Source: Phycisphaerales bacterium
Lineage (GTDB): Bacteria; Planctomycetota; Phycisphaerae; Phycisphaerales; UBA1924
Assembly (NCBI GenBank): GCA_029260515.1
Contig: JAJDDC010000040.1
Span: 62,001 to 126,000, forward strand
Length of the DNA: 64,000 nucleotides
Reading direction: 5' to 3'
This document shows, one piece after another, positions 53,737-62,757 of this stretch. Numbering within the stretch: position 1 is the first letter of the stretch; the number at the start of each line of letters is the position of its first letter. The notes under the pieces were generated by a model. That model was not told the origin of the DNA, did no database searches, and saw only the letters and a list, made by a program, of their open reading frames with translations. The position numbers and the translations under genes were made by a program.

Positions 53737-55722
53737 ATGCCCAGCGACAAGCCCACCATCGAGAAGCTCCAGCCCGGTGACCTCGACACCCAGTCCGCGG
53801 ATGTCGTTGCCGAGAACATCGCCCGGCTCAAGGACCTGTTCCCCGAGCTCGTTACCGAGGCGAAAGACGGGGCGTCGGTAAGCATCGATGTCCTTAAGCA
53901 GCTCGTGGGCGACGCGACGGTCACCGACTGCGATGAGAAGTTCGGCCTGAACTGGCACGGCAAGCGCCGGGCCCGCCAACTCGCGCTCGCGCCGAGCACC
54001 GGCACGCTCCGCCCCTGCCCCGAGGAGAGCGTGGACTGGGACACCACGCAGAACCTCTTCATCGAGGGCGACAACCTGGAAGTGCTCAAGCTACTGCGGA
54101 GGCCTTACGACAAGCAGGTCAAAGTGATCTACATCGATCCTCCGTACAACCAAGATGCAGATGTGGTCTATCAGGACGATTTTGTTGACGGCATCAAAAA
54201 TTACAAGATGCTCACGAAGCAGGTCGCCAGTGATGGTCGCGCCTTGACGAGTGCGAGCTCCGCATCAGGCAGGTACCACACTCAATGGCTCAACATGGTC
54301 TACCCGCGGCTTCGATTGGCGAGGGATTTGCTCGCGGATGACGGTGTGATTCTCGTTAGCATCGATGATGGCGAAGTCCAGCACTTGAAGGCGATGCTGG
54401 CGGAGTTGTTCGGCGAGGATAATTCCTTGGCAGTTCTGATTTGGAACAAGCAGCACTCGCAGCAGCAGGGTCTGTTCAAGCGATACCACGAGTACATTCT
54501 CTGCTTCGCTCGTCGAGCCGAGGTGCTGACGAACATCGGCGGAGGAACTGGAGAGATCAACGCGGGAGCGCTCAAGAAGATTTCGCGAGGCAATCCGGCG
54601 AATGACTACAAATTTCCAGCAGGTGTTCGGTTCGATGCCGCCGACGGGTTTGAACTAAAAGGGACGTTCGGCGGCTCAGAGCAAGTCACAGTTGTCGACG
54701 GCCGCTTCGTATGCGAGGAGGGTAAGACCAAATATCCGGTCACATTGCGTGCAGGCTGGACGCAGCGTAATCAGATGGACTCGTGGTTCAGCGGCAAAGA
54801 TACCGTGGACACAAAGGGCCAGAAGGTATTGGAGTTCTACTTCAATAGCGCGGGCAAGCTCAAGTGCCGCAAGGAGCGATCGAAGATCACGCCGCCCTCA
54901 TTGTTGCCTGAGTATGGAATGGTAAGCGCCCAGACAGGCTATCTAACGGAACTGATGGGCGCGTCGGTGTTCCCTACTCCCAAGCCCGTTGCGATGCTGC
55001 AAGACTTCTTGACTTGGTTCGCGGCTCCTGGTGATCTAGTGATGGACTTCTTCGCGGGGAGTGGAACACTCGGCGAGGCTGCGATGCGTAACAGCAACGG
55101 CGAAGGCGGTCCGCGCTTTCTGTTGGTCCAGCTACCGGAGCCTCTTGATGAAGAGAATCCGGATCAACGCGTGGCCGCCAAGTATTGCCGCGATCTCGGA
55201 AAGCCACAGAATATCGCAGAGCTAGCCAAAGAACGAGTTCGTCGGGCTGGCCGCCGCGTGAAGGATGAGACGCCAATGTTCACAGGTGACGTCGGATTCC
55301 GCGTGTTCAAGCTGGACTCGTCCAACATCCGCGAGTGGGAGCCGCGCCGCGAGGACATCGCCGAGTCACTTGAAGCCCATGTGGAGAACCTCCGCAAGGG
55401 CCGTACCGAGCAGGACATCCTCTACGAGCTGCTGCTCAAGCGTGGCCTCGACCTGTGCGTGCCGATCGAGACCAAGGAGATCGCCGGCAAGACCGTCCAC
55501 TCCATCGGCGCGGGCACCCTCTTCGCCTGCCTGTCCGAGTCCATCACCGCCGACGAAGGCGAGCCCCTCGCCCTGGGCATCGTGACCTGGCACCAGGAAC
55601 TCGACCCCGCCGGCGACACCACCGTCGTCTTCCGCGACAGCTCCTTCGCCGACGATGTCGTCAAGACCAATGTCGCCGCGATCCTTGATCAGAGTGGGCT
55701 CAAGAACGTGAGGAGCCTCTAG
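53737..55722 (+). CDS. Type III restriction-modification-like DNA adenine methyltransferase (Mod)
   Basis: A 661-residue N6-adenine methylase. Motif order is DPPYN (134-138) first and SAM-binding DFFAGSGT (437-444) later, with the target-recognition region between: the beta-group order typical of type III Mod. Other hallmarks are the I-E-G-D-N-L-E-V-L-K-L-L substrate-strand motif and WLNMVYPRLRLARDLLADDGVILVSIDD. The C-terminal 170 residues include the conserved LLKRGLDLCVPIE segment. The central region (about 165-430) is lower in GC than the ends, as in exchanged specificity domains. 42 bases after DUF4391, 3 bases before darT. Confidence 0.92.
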   Translation: MPSDKPTIEKLQPGDLDTQSADVVAENIARLKDLFPELVTEAKDGASVSIDVLKQLVGDATVTDCDEKFGLNWHGKRRARQLALAPSTGTLRPCPEESVDWDTTQNLFIEGDNLEVLKLLRRPYDKQVKVIYIDPPYNQDADVVYQDDFVDGIKNYKMLTKQVASDGRALTSASSASGRYHTQWLNMVYPRLRLARDLLADDGVILVSIDDGEVQHLKAMLAELFGEDNSLAVLIWNKQHSQQQGLFKRYHEYILCFARRAEVLTNIGGGTGEINAGALKKISRGNPANDYKFPAGVRFDAADGFELKGTFGGSEQVTVVDGRFVCEEGKTKYPVTLRAGWTQRNQMDSWFSGKDTVDTKGQKVLEFYFNSAGKLKCRKERSKITPPSLLPEYGMVSAQTGYLTELMGASVFPTPKPVAMLQDFLTWFAAPGDLVMDFFAGSGTLGEAAMRNSNGEGGPRFLLVQLPEPLDEENPDQRVAAKYCRDLGKPQNIAELAKERVRRAGRRVKDETPMFTGDVGFRVFKLDSSNIREWEPRREDIAESLEAHVENLRKGRTEQDILYELLLKRGLDLCVPIETKEIAGKTVHSIGAGTLFACLSESITADEGEPLALGIVTWHQELDPAGDTTVVFRDSSFADDVVKTNVAAILDQSGLKNVRSL

Positions 55723-55725
55723 GCC

Positions 55726-56385
55726 ATGCCTGTCCCCGAGCACCCAAAGCTCTATCACATATGCCACGTGGACCGCCTCGCGTCCATCGTGGCCGATGGG
55801 TGCTTGTGGAGCGATGCGGAGATCGCCCGGCGGAATCCGCCGGGTACCACGATTGGGATGGGGCAGATCAAGCAAAGACGACTCACGGAGTTGACGCTGA
55901 CAAGCCATCCGGGCCTACATGTTGGCCAGTGCGTCCCGTTCTACTTCTGCCCCCGCTCGATCATGCTGTACCTGATTTACCGAGCCAACCATCCAGAGCT
56001 GACGTATCGGGGAGGCCAAGGGCCGATCGTCCACTTGAAGTTTGACTTGCACGCCGCGGTGGAATGGGCGGCAACGGAAGGCCGCAGGTGGGCCTTCACG
56101 CTCTCGAACGCTGGCGCGTACTACTTCGAGGATCGCGCTCAGCTCGATGAATTGGACGAGCTCAACTGGAACGCAATCGCCACCAATCAGTGGAGCGGCC
56201 AAGGCATTCGTTCGTCAGTCAAGGAAGGGAAGCAGGCAGAGTTCCTGATCGAGCAGAGCGTTCCGTGGAGTCTGGTGGAATCGATCGGCGTGCACTCCGA
56301 TGCGATCTACAGGCGAGCGACCTCCGCATTGCCGCAGGCAGGGCACCGGCCCGAGGTTGCCGTAAAGCGCGAGTGGTATTATTGA
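55726..56385 (+). CDS. darT: DarT-family toxin, DNA thymidine ADP-ribosyltransferase
   Basis: A 219-residue enzyme (DUF4433 family) that transfers ADP-ribose from NAD to thymidines in single-stranded DNA. Family motifs are visible: YHICHVDRLASIVADGCLWSD at the start, Arg51/Arg52 in the mobile NAD-binding loop, CVPFYFCPRSIMLYLIYRANHP, and the catalytic Glu172 in K-Q-A-E-F-L-I-E. All expected active-site positions are present, so it should be functional. Paired with darG 16 bases downstream. DarTG systems are known to block phage DNA replication. Its position between mod and res is unusual. Confidence 0.93.
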   Translation: MPVPEHPKLYHICHVDRLASIVADGCLWSDAEIARRNPPGTTIGMGQIKQRRLTELTLTSHPGLHVGQCVPFYFCPRSIMLYLIYRANHPELTYRGGQGPIVHLKFDLHAAVEWAATEGRRWAFTLSNAGAYYFEDRAQLDELDELNWNAIATNQWSGQGIRSSVKEGKQAEFLIEQSVPWSLVESIGVHSDAIYRRATSALPQAGHRPEVAVKREWYY

Positions 56386-56401
56386 CAGAGAAAGGCCCGC
56401 G

Positions 56402-57463
56402 ATGATCAAGTACACAACAGGTGACATCCTGAACGACCGCGCGGACGCCATCGTCAACACCGTGAACTGCGTCGGTGTGATGGGCCGCGGCATCGCACTG
56501 CAGTTCAAGAAGGCGTGGCCCAAGAACTTCGAGGCCTACGCCGCCGCCTGCAAGCAGGACGAGGTCCAGCCCGGTCGGATGTTTGTCTACGAGACCGGGC
56601 GGCTCTCCCCGCCGCGGTTCATCATCAACTTCCCGACCAAGCGGCACTGGCGTGGCAAGAGCCGGCTCGAAGACGTCGAGAGCGGTCTTGCGGACCTGCG
56701 TCGCGTGATCGCCGAATTGCGGATCGAGTCAATCGCGATTCCGCCCCTCGGAAGCGGTCTGGGCGGGCTGGATTGGTCTGAGGTCCGCAGCCGTATCGAG
56801 GCATCGCTTGGCGAACTTGAATTGGAGATTCGCATCTACGAGCCAAGTGGAGCGCCGCAGGCCGAGAAGATGAGTCACGTCCGTAAGGTGCCCAATATGA
56901 CACCCGGCCGTGCGGCCTTGGTGGCTCTGACGCGGCGGTATCTCGGGGGCCTGCTCGATCCGTCTGTGTCGCTGCTAGAGGTACACAAGCTGATGTACTT
57001 CATGCAGGAAGCGGGTGAGCCACTGCGGCTGAAGTACAAGAAAGCTCTGTACGGGCCGTATGCGGAGAACTTGCGCCATGTACTTAATGAGATCGAAGGC
57101 CATTTCGTGTCTGGCTATGCCGATGGTGGCGATGCGCCAGATAAGCCTCTGAAACTGGTGCCGGGGGCGGTTGATGAAGCCGAGGGGTTCCTGAGGTCGC
57201 ACGAAGAGACACGAGATCGCTTCGAGCGTGTGACAACGCTTGTAGAAGGCTTCGAGTCGCCCTTCGGCATGGAGTTGTTGTCGACCGTGCACTGGGTGCT
57301 GAAGCACGATGACGGTTCGACGGGGATGTCCGACCTGGTCAACTGTGTCTACGCGTGGGGAGACCGCAAGAAACGGTTCACGCCTCGCCAGATCCAACTT
57401 GCAGCGAGGGCGCTCGCTCGGCATGGTTGGGTGGAGTCGATGCCTGATGAGGACGCGGCATGA
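56402..57463 (+). CDS. darG: DarG macrodomain antitoxin
   Basis: A 353-residue antitoxin. The N-terminal macrodomain (1-155) has GDILNDRADAIVNTVNCVGVMGRGIALQFK and PLGSGLGGLDW, which hydrolyse the thymidine-ADP-ribose bond. The C-terminal domain (about 170-345) has KLMYFMQEAGEPLRLKYKKALYGPYAENLRHVLNEIEGHF, the segment that binds and inhibits DarT. Both antitoxin functions are thus retained. A GAAAGG element precedes the ATG. Its last codon overlaps the start of the res-like gene (ATGA), binding antitoxin translation to the nuclease subunit. Confidence 0.93.
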   Translation: MIKYTTGDILNDRADAIVNTVNCVGVMGRGIALQFKKAWPKNFEAYAAACKQDEVQPGRMFVYETGRLSPPRFIINFPTKRHWRGKSRLEDVESGLADLRRVIAELRIESIAIPPLGSGLGGLDWSEVRSRIEASLGELELEIRIYEPSGAPQAEKMSHVRKVPNMTPGRAALVALTRRYLGGLLDPSVSLLEVHKLMYFMQEAGEPLRLKYKKALYGPYAENLRHVLNEIEGHFVSGYADGGDAPDKPLKLVPGAVDEAEGFLRSHEETRDRFERVTTLVEGFESPFGMELLSTVHWVLKHDDGSTGMSDLVNCVYAWGDRKKRFTPRQIQLAARALARHGWVESMPDEDAA

Positions 57464-60400
57464 AGCTCCACTTCGAGCCCGATCTTGACTACCAGCTCCA
57501 GGCCATCGAGGCCGTGTGCGACCTCTTTCGCGGGCAAGAGCTCTGTCGCACCGAGTTCACCGTCACACGCGACCCAACCGACTCGCAGATGCGGATGGGT
57601 TTCGATGAGAACGACCTCGGCATCGGCAATCGCATGATGCTGCTGGTTGACGATGTGCAGACGAATCTCAAGAACGTCCAGCTGAGGGGCGGTCTCAAGC
57701 CGACCGAACTGTCTCCCGCCCCCAACGGAAGAGACATCGCGGATCCGGACTTCACCGTGGAGATGGAGACGGGCACGGGCAAGACGTACGTCTACCTGCG
57801 GTCGGTCTTTGAGCTGAACAAGCGGTTCGGCTTCACCAAGTTCGTCATCGTGGTCCCGTCCGTTGCCATCAAAGAGGGCGTCTACAAGTCGCTCCAGATG
57901 ACCGAGGACCACTTCCGCGGTCTCTATGCCGGCGTGCCGAACGACTACTTCCAGTACGACTCATCCAAGATGGGGCAGGTCCGCAACTTCGCCACCAGTG
58001 CCAGCATCCAGATCATGGTGGTGACCGTCGGGGCCATCAACAAGAAGGACGTCAACAACCTGTACAAGGACAGCGAGAAGACCGGCGGCGAAAAGCCCAT
58101 CGACCTCGTCCGAGCGACGCGCCCCATCATCATCGTCGACGAACCGCAGAGCGTGGATGGGGGCCTGTCAGGAGCGGGCAAGAAAGCGCTCGACGCGATG
58201 AACCCGCTCTGCACGCTCCGCTACTCGGCGACGCACGTCGACAAGCACCACATGCTCTACCGCCTCGACGCGGTGGACGCGTACGAGCGGAAGTTGGTGA
58301 AGCAGATTGAGGTTGCCGCTGCGACCGTTGAGAGCGCCCACAACCGGCCCTACGTCCGGCTTGTGTCTGTGCACAATCGACGAAACGTCATCACCGCGAA
58401 GATAGAAGTCGATGTCGAGACGAAGGCGGGCACACAGCGCAAGGAGGTCACGGTTCAGGACGGCGACGACCTCGAACAGACCACCGGCCGGCCGATGTAC
58501 GCCGATTGCCGCATCGGTGAGATCAGGGTCCAGGCGGGCAATGAGTACATGGAGCTTCGCATTCCAGGGGGCGAACGGTTCCTGAAGCCCGGCGAAGCGT
58601 GGGGTGACGTGGACCCGATGGCCGTGCAGCGCGAGATGATCAAGCGCACGATCAAGGAGCACCTGGACAAAGAGAAACGACTGCGTCGGCATGGGATTAA
58701 AGTGCTGACGCTTTTCTTCATCGATGAGGTGAGCCGCTATCGGCAGTACGACGACGATGGTCAGCCCGTGAAGGGTGAATACGCCCAGATCTTCGAGGAG
58801 GAGTACAAGCGTTGGGCGCGCCACCCGGACTACAACACGCTCTTCGAGGAGGTAGAGCTCGAGACCGCGGCCGAGGAGATCCACAATGGCTACTTCTCGA
58901 TCGACAAGAAGGGCGGCTGGGTCGATACCGAGGAAGGGAACCAGAAGGGGCGTGACAACGCCGAGCGTGCGTACAACCTGATCATGAAGGAGAAGGAGAA
59001 GCTGCTCGGCTTTGAGACGCCGCTGAAGTTCATCTTCTCGCACTCGGCCTTGAAGGAGGGGTGGGACAATCCCAATGTGTTCCAGATCTGCTCCCTGCGG
59101 GAAATTCGCACCGAGCGGGAACGACGGCAGACGATCGGTCGTGGTCTCCGAATCTGCGTCAACCAGGACGGCGAGCGTGTTCGTGGCTTTGATGTCAACA
59201 CGCTCACTGTCGTCGCCAACGAGAGCTACGAGAGCTTCGCCGAGAATCTCCAGAGAGAGCTCGAAGAGGACACCGGAATTCGTTTTGGGATCGTCGAGAA
59301 GCACCAGTTCGCAACTGTGCATGTTGAGAAAGCGGATGGGACGATCGAACCTTTGGGGACTGAGCAATCCAAGGTGATTTGGGAGGCCTTGAAGGAACAC
59401 GGATACATCAACGCGCAGGGCAAGGTGCAGGACTCACTGCGACAAGCCATCAAGGAGGAGGCGGTGGTCCTTCCTGATGAGTTCTCCCCTGTGAAGGATC
59501 AGGTCATCGCGATCCTGCTGAAGCTTGCAGGCCGCTTGGATGTGAAGAACGCCGATGATCGTGTGCCGATCAAGACACGACAGGCAATCCTCGACAGCGA
59601 GGAGTTCAAGGCACTCTGGGACCGCATCAAGGCTCAGACGACCTATCGCGTCAAGTTCGACAATGAGCAGCTGATCGTTGATTGTACAAAAGCAGTCGCT
59701 GATGCACCTCCGATTCCTCGATCTCGACTGCAATGGCGAAAAGCCGATCTGGCGATTGGCAAAGCCGGCATTGACGCAATCGAGAAAGAGCAGGCCATGC
59801 CGGTCGCGCTGCAAGAGGCCGATGTGCAACTGCCGGATGTTCTCACCGAGCTGCAGGATCGGACGCAGCTCACCCGCAGAACCATCTGCCGCGTTCTGAT
59901 CGATAGTGAGCGGCTTGCAGACCTCAAGCGGAATCCCCAGGAGTTTGTGGAGCTTGCTGCTGACGCGATCAACAGGTGTAAGCGAATGGCCCTCGTCGAC
60001 GGCATCAAGTATCAGCGTTTGGGCGACGACTACTACTACGCACAAGAGCTCTTCGAATCCGAAGAGCTCACCGGCTATATGCGCAACATGCTAGAGGCAA
60101 ATAAGTCGGTTCATGAGTATGTGGTCTATGACTCCGGCACGGTTGAGAAGGACTTCGCCAGCGACCTCGAACGAAACTCGGCCGTCAAGGTTTACGCGAA
60201 ACTGCCAGATTGGTTCACGATTCCAACTCCGCTGGGCACGTACAACCCGGACTGGGCGGTCTTGGTGCAGCACGACGAAGCCGACCGTCTCTATTTCGTT
60301 GTTGAGACGAAAAGTAAAGGGCTGCTCTTTGACGAAGCTCGGCGAGCAAAGGAGCAGGGCAGGATTGACTGTGGCGTCGAACACTTCAAGGCGATCGCGA

Positions 60401-60492
60401 CGGTCGATCGTCCTGCGGAGTTCATCGTGGCGGGTACTGGCGAGGACTTGATGAACAAGGTCCTTGATGCCACCGAGCGGGGAGTTCAGTAA
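57460..60492 (+). CDS. Type III restriction-like endonuclease subunit (Res)
   Basis: A 1010-residue superfamily 2 helicase-nuclease. Walker A METGTGKT (103-109), DEPQ box (227-230) in IIIVDEPQSVDG, the third motif LRYSATH, and a motif VI-like ERRQTIGRGLRICVNQDG are present. A C-terminal PD-(D/E)xK nuclease is visible: PDWAVLV, then VVETKSKG with Glu949 and Lys951. This matches the Res subunit of type III enzymes, which cleaves after ATP-driven diffusion between head-to-head Mod sites. Length fits the family (900-1000). Start overlaps darG; stop TAATG-overlaps the nuclease gene. Confidence 0.9.
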   Translation: MKLHFEPDLDYQLQAIEAVCDLFRGQELCRTEFTVTRDPTDSQMRMGFDENDLGIGNRMMLLVDDVQTNLKNVQLRGGLKPTELSPAPNGRDIADPDFTVEMETGTGKTYVYLRSVFELNKRFGFTKFVIVVPSVAIKEGVYKSLQMTEDHFRGLYAGVPNDYFQYDSSKMGQVRNFATSASIQIMVVTVGAINKKDVNNLYKDSEKTGGEKPIDLVRATRPIIIVDEPQSVDGGLSGAGKKALDAMNPLCTLRYSATHVDKHHMLYRLDAVDAYERKLVKQIEVAAATVESAHNRPYVRLVSVHNRRNVITAKIEVDVETKAGTQRKEVTVQDGDDLEQTTGRPMYADCRIGEIRVQAGNEYMELRIPGGERFLKPGEAWGDVDPMAVQREMIKRTIKEHLDKEKRLRRHGIKVLTLFFIDEVSRYRQYDDDGQPVKGEYAQIFEEEYKRWARHPDYNTLFEEVELETAAEEIHNGYFSIDKKGGWVDTEEGNQKGRDNAERAYNLIMKEKEKLLGFETPLKFIFSHSALKEGWDNPNVFQICSLREIRTERERRQTIGRGLRICVNQDGERVRGFDVNTLTVVANESYESFAENLQRELEEDTGIRFGIVEKHQFATVHVEKADGTIEPLGTEQSKVIWEALKEHGYINAQGKVQDSLRQAIKEEAVVLPDEFSPVKDQVIAILLKLAGRLDVKNADDRVPIKTRQAILDSEEFKALWDRIKAQTTYRVKFDNEQLIVDCTKAVADAPPIPRSRLQWRKADLAIGKAGIDAIEKEQAMPVALQEADVQLPDVLTELQDRTQLTRRTICRVLIDSERLADLKRNPQEFVELAADAINRCKRMALVDGIKYQRLGDDYYYAQELFESEELTGYMRNMLEANKSVHEYVVYDSGTVEKDFASDLERNSAVKVYAKLPDWFTIPTPLGTYNPDWAVLVQHDEADRLYFVVETKSKGLLFDEARRAKEQGRIDCGVEHFKAIATVDRPAEFIVAGTGEDLMNKVLDATERGVQ

Positions 60493-61598
60493 TGCCGATC
60501 CACGTCGGATTCTGGAAACTCGGCGATACACCGTTGCCGGTCGCCTTCGAGCCGATGGAAAGCGAAGGCCGGCTGGAGGATGTGCTCGCGCACGACATCG
60601 GCGTGGCGGATCCAAATCTGCTGCTGATCGGTCGCCAAGTCCCAACGGCTCACGGCAAATTCATTGATCTTCTGGCGATAGACGGTGACGGCAAGCTCGT
60701 CGTTCTAGAACTAAAGAAGAACCGCACCCCAAGAGAAGTCGTCGCCCAGTTGCTCGACTACGGCTCATGGGTACGAACACTTGAGGATGACGACATTGCA
60801 GGAATCTTTGAGAGGTTCCTCCAGAAGTACATGCCGGAGCATGCAGGCGCTTCCCTCGACGATGTGTACTGTAAAAAGTTCAACACAAACGAGTTGCCAG
60901 AGGCTCTCAATGAAGGGCACGAGCTCGTTCTCGTTGCTGGCGAGTTGGACGATAGCTCAGAGCGGATCATAGGCTATCTCGCAGACGAGTATGGGGTTGC
61001 TATCAATGCCGTCTTCTTCCGCTTCTTCAGGGATGGCGACAGCGAGTATCTCAGCCGTGCGTGGCTCATCGATCCCGGTGAAGTCGATGCCAAGGTCGAG
61101 GAGAAGCGCGAAAAGGGACAGTGGAACGGCGAGTACTACGCCTCGTTCGGTGCAGACGACCACCGAGATTGGGCAGAAGCTCGGAAGTACGGCTTCGTGT
61201 CTGCCGGCGGCGGCGCGTGGTATTCGCGCTCACTCGGGCTGCTGGAGCCGGGAGGCCGGGTCTGGGTGAACGTGCCCGGTGGCGTGGGTTACGTCGGCGT
61301 GGGGGAAGTAGTGGACAGCGTTGTACCCATCGATGAGTTCGAGGTGGACGACGGGACTGGCAAGCGTGTGCCGATCACGAGCCTGCCTCTCAAAGCTGCG
61401 AAGCACGCGACACTCGCATCGAATGCTGACAAGGCCGAGCACTTTGTCCGGGTTCGCTGGATCCACACCGTCCCAATTGCAGAGGCAGTCCGCGAGAAGG
61501 GCCTTTTCGGCAACCAGAACTCGGCTGCGAAGCCTCGGGCGAAGAAGTGGCAGCACACCATCGAGCGACTTAGGCAACGGTTCGGAGTTGCGGACTGA
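60492..61598 (+). CDS. NucS-like (DUF91) nuclease-domain protein
   Basis: A 368-residue protein. The N-terminal 120 residues have the NucS/DUF91 endonuclease pattern: LLLIGRQVPTAHGKFIDLLAIDGDGKLVVLELKKNRTPREVVAQLLDYGSW, i.e. D-x(n)-E-x-K with the downstream Q-x-x-x-Y. The rest (about 130-368) is not recognised; it contains FFRFFRDGDSEYLSRAWL and a glycine-rich WVNVPGGVGYVGVGEV segment. The start codon overlaps the res stop by one base, so it belongs to the operon. It may be an extra DNA-end nuclease or an accessory DNA-binding subunit. The 159 bases after it hold nothing. Confidence 0.8.
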   Translation: MPIHVGFWKLGDTPLPVAFEPMESEGRLEDVLAHDIGVADPNLLLIGRQVPTAHGKFIDLLAIDGDGKLVVLELKKNRTPREVVAQLLDYGSWVRTLEDDDIAGIFERFLQKYMPEHAGASLDDVYCKKFNTNELPEALNEGHELVLVAGELDDSSERIIGYLADEYGVAINAVFFRFFRDGDSEYLSRAWLIDPGEVDAKVEEKREKGQWNGEYYASFGADDHRDWAEARKYGFVSAGGGAWYSRSLGLLEPGGRVWVNVPGGVGYVGVGEVVDSVVPIDEFEVDDGTGKRVPITSLPLKAAKHATLASNADKAEHFVRVRWIHTVPIAEAVREKGLFGNQNSAAKPRAKKWQHTIERLRQRFGVAD

Positions 61599-61757
61599 AT
61601 GGCGGCCTGTGGGCGTGTATTGATGTCCAATCTGGTCTCCGCAATCTGCCCAGTTCGGCCCGGTGCCCACTTGCAAGCCCTCAGACAGGGTTCTTGGCTG
61701 CCTGTCGATTCGATGATCTCGGGCTCGAGTCCTATTGAAAAGACGACTTCGTCATCA

Positions 61758-62633
61758 TCAGAATCGCACATGCTCGCTCGCCGCCGCAAGCTGGGTCTCA
61801 CCACGCTGCGTGTAACGGCTCGTGGTTTGAATGGACTCGTGGCCGAGGAGTTGGGCGAGGCCTACGAGGTCGTTGTTGTTGGCGGCGAGGTACTTGGTGG
61901 CGAACGTGTGTCGCAGGGCGTGGGGGTTCAGCTTGACACCCACGGCGAGGCCATACTTCTCGACGATGTAGCGGACGCCGTCAGTGCCAAGTGGGCGGCA
62001 GCCTTGGCCGATGAAAACTCGGTCGCTCTCCACAGGCGGGCGACGGCTCAGGTAGTCGAGAAGGAGCCGCCTTCCCTCGGCAGGGACTGGCACAGTCCGC
62101 TCTCGGTTGTGCTTGCCGTGACGCACCAGCACGGCTCCACGTCTCTCTGAGAGGTCGAGGTGACTGAGTTGTAGTACTGCAACTTCGGACAGCCGTAGGC
62201 CGCAGTAGACGAACAGCCCGAGGATAGCGAGGGCACGGTGGTCATCTCGAACAGTGGCCTCGCGGAGCATCCGCCGGACCACAGCCCGGTCTATCGCCTT
62301 CGGGGCGGTCGGAGTGCGGCGGAGTTCCTTCACGTTCGAGGCTGGGTTTGAGGGAATCACTTCTTCCTGCGCAAGAAAAGCGAAGTAACGACGCAGGGTG
62401 ACTAGGCACCGATTCACTGTGGAGACCGCTTGGCTCCGCTCGTCTCGTAAATGCGCGCGGAAGTCGGTGACATCCCGCAGGGTGACCCGGCGGCTGTCGT
62501 ACTCCTCGTCGTTGACTGACTCGAACCACAACACCCACTTCTTGAAGTCGTGGCTGAATGCCTCTCGGGTCTTGGAGGCGAAGTCGTTCACTTCGAGGAA
62601 ACGGGTGAACAGGGAGCTTTCGGACTTGTTCAT
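61758..62633 (-). CDS. Tyrosine recombinase / integrase
   Basis: A 291-residue site-specific recombinase. N-terminal SAM-like core-binding domain (about 1-90) and catalytic domain with all active-site residues: Arg147 (CGLRLSE), Lys174 (RHGKHN), His238 and Arg241 (HALRHTF), His265 (LLGHES), and the nucleophile Tyr274 (SRYT). Size is that of XerC/D-like and small island integrases. It faces the defence operon (convergent, 159-base gap). With the tRNA fragment at 47496 it supports integration of this region. Which site it uses is not known. Confidence 0.92.
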   Translation of the reverse strand: MNKSESSLFTRFLEVNDFASKTREAFSHDFKKWVLWFESVNDEEYDSRRVTLRDVTDFRAHLRDERSQAVSTVNRCLVTLRRYFAFLAQEEVIPSNPASNVKELRRTPTAPKAIDRAVVRRMLREATVRDDHRALAILGLFVYCGLRLSEVAVLQLSHLDLSERRGAVLVRHGKHNRERTVPVPAEGRRLLLDYLSRRPPVESDRVFIGQGCRPLGTDGVRYIVEKYGLAVGVKLNPHALRHTFATKYLAANNNDLVGLAQLLGHESIQTTSRYTQRGETQLAAASEHVRF

Positions 62634-62757
62634 GGTTCGTCTCCGATGATTATCTGGTCAGAACTGGCGGCCTTACGGGCAGACAAGGGACGGAACAATG
62701 GCGGCTCTTGTACGAAAACCCCCGTCATACTGATACCTAGGTGGCGTGCTTATGTGG

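Noticed and set aside
49470..61598. DISARM or BREX system
   Set aside because: No drmA/drmB, pglZ, brxC or Lon-like gene; methylase and nuclease are type III-like, and DUF4391 is not part of those systems.
61758..62633. Chromosomal XerC or XerD
   Set aside because: Sequence motifs alone cannot exclude it, but the location next to island genes and a tRNA scar favour an element integrase.
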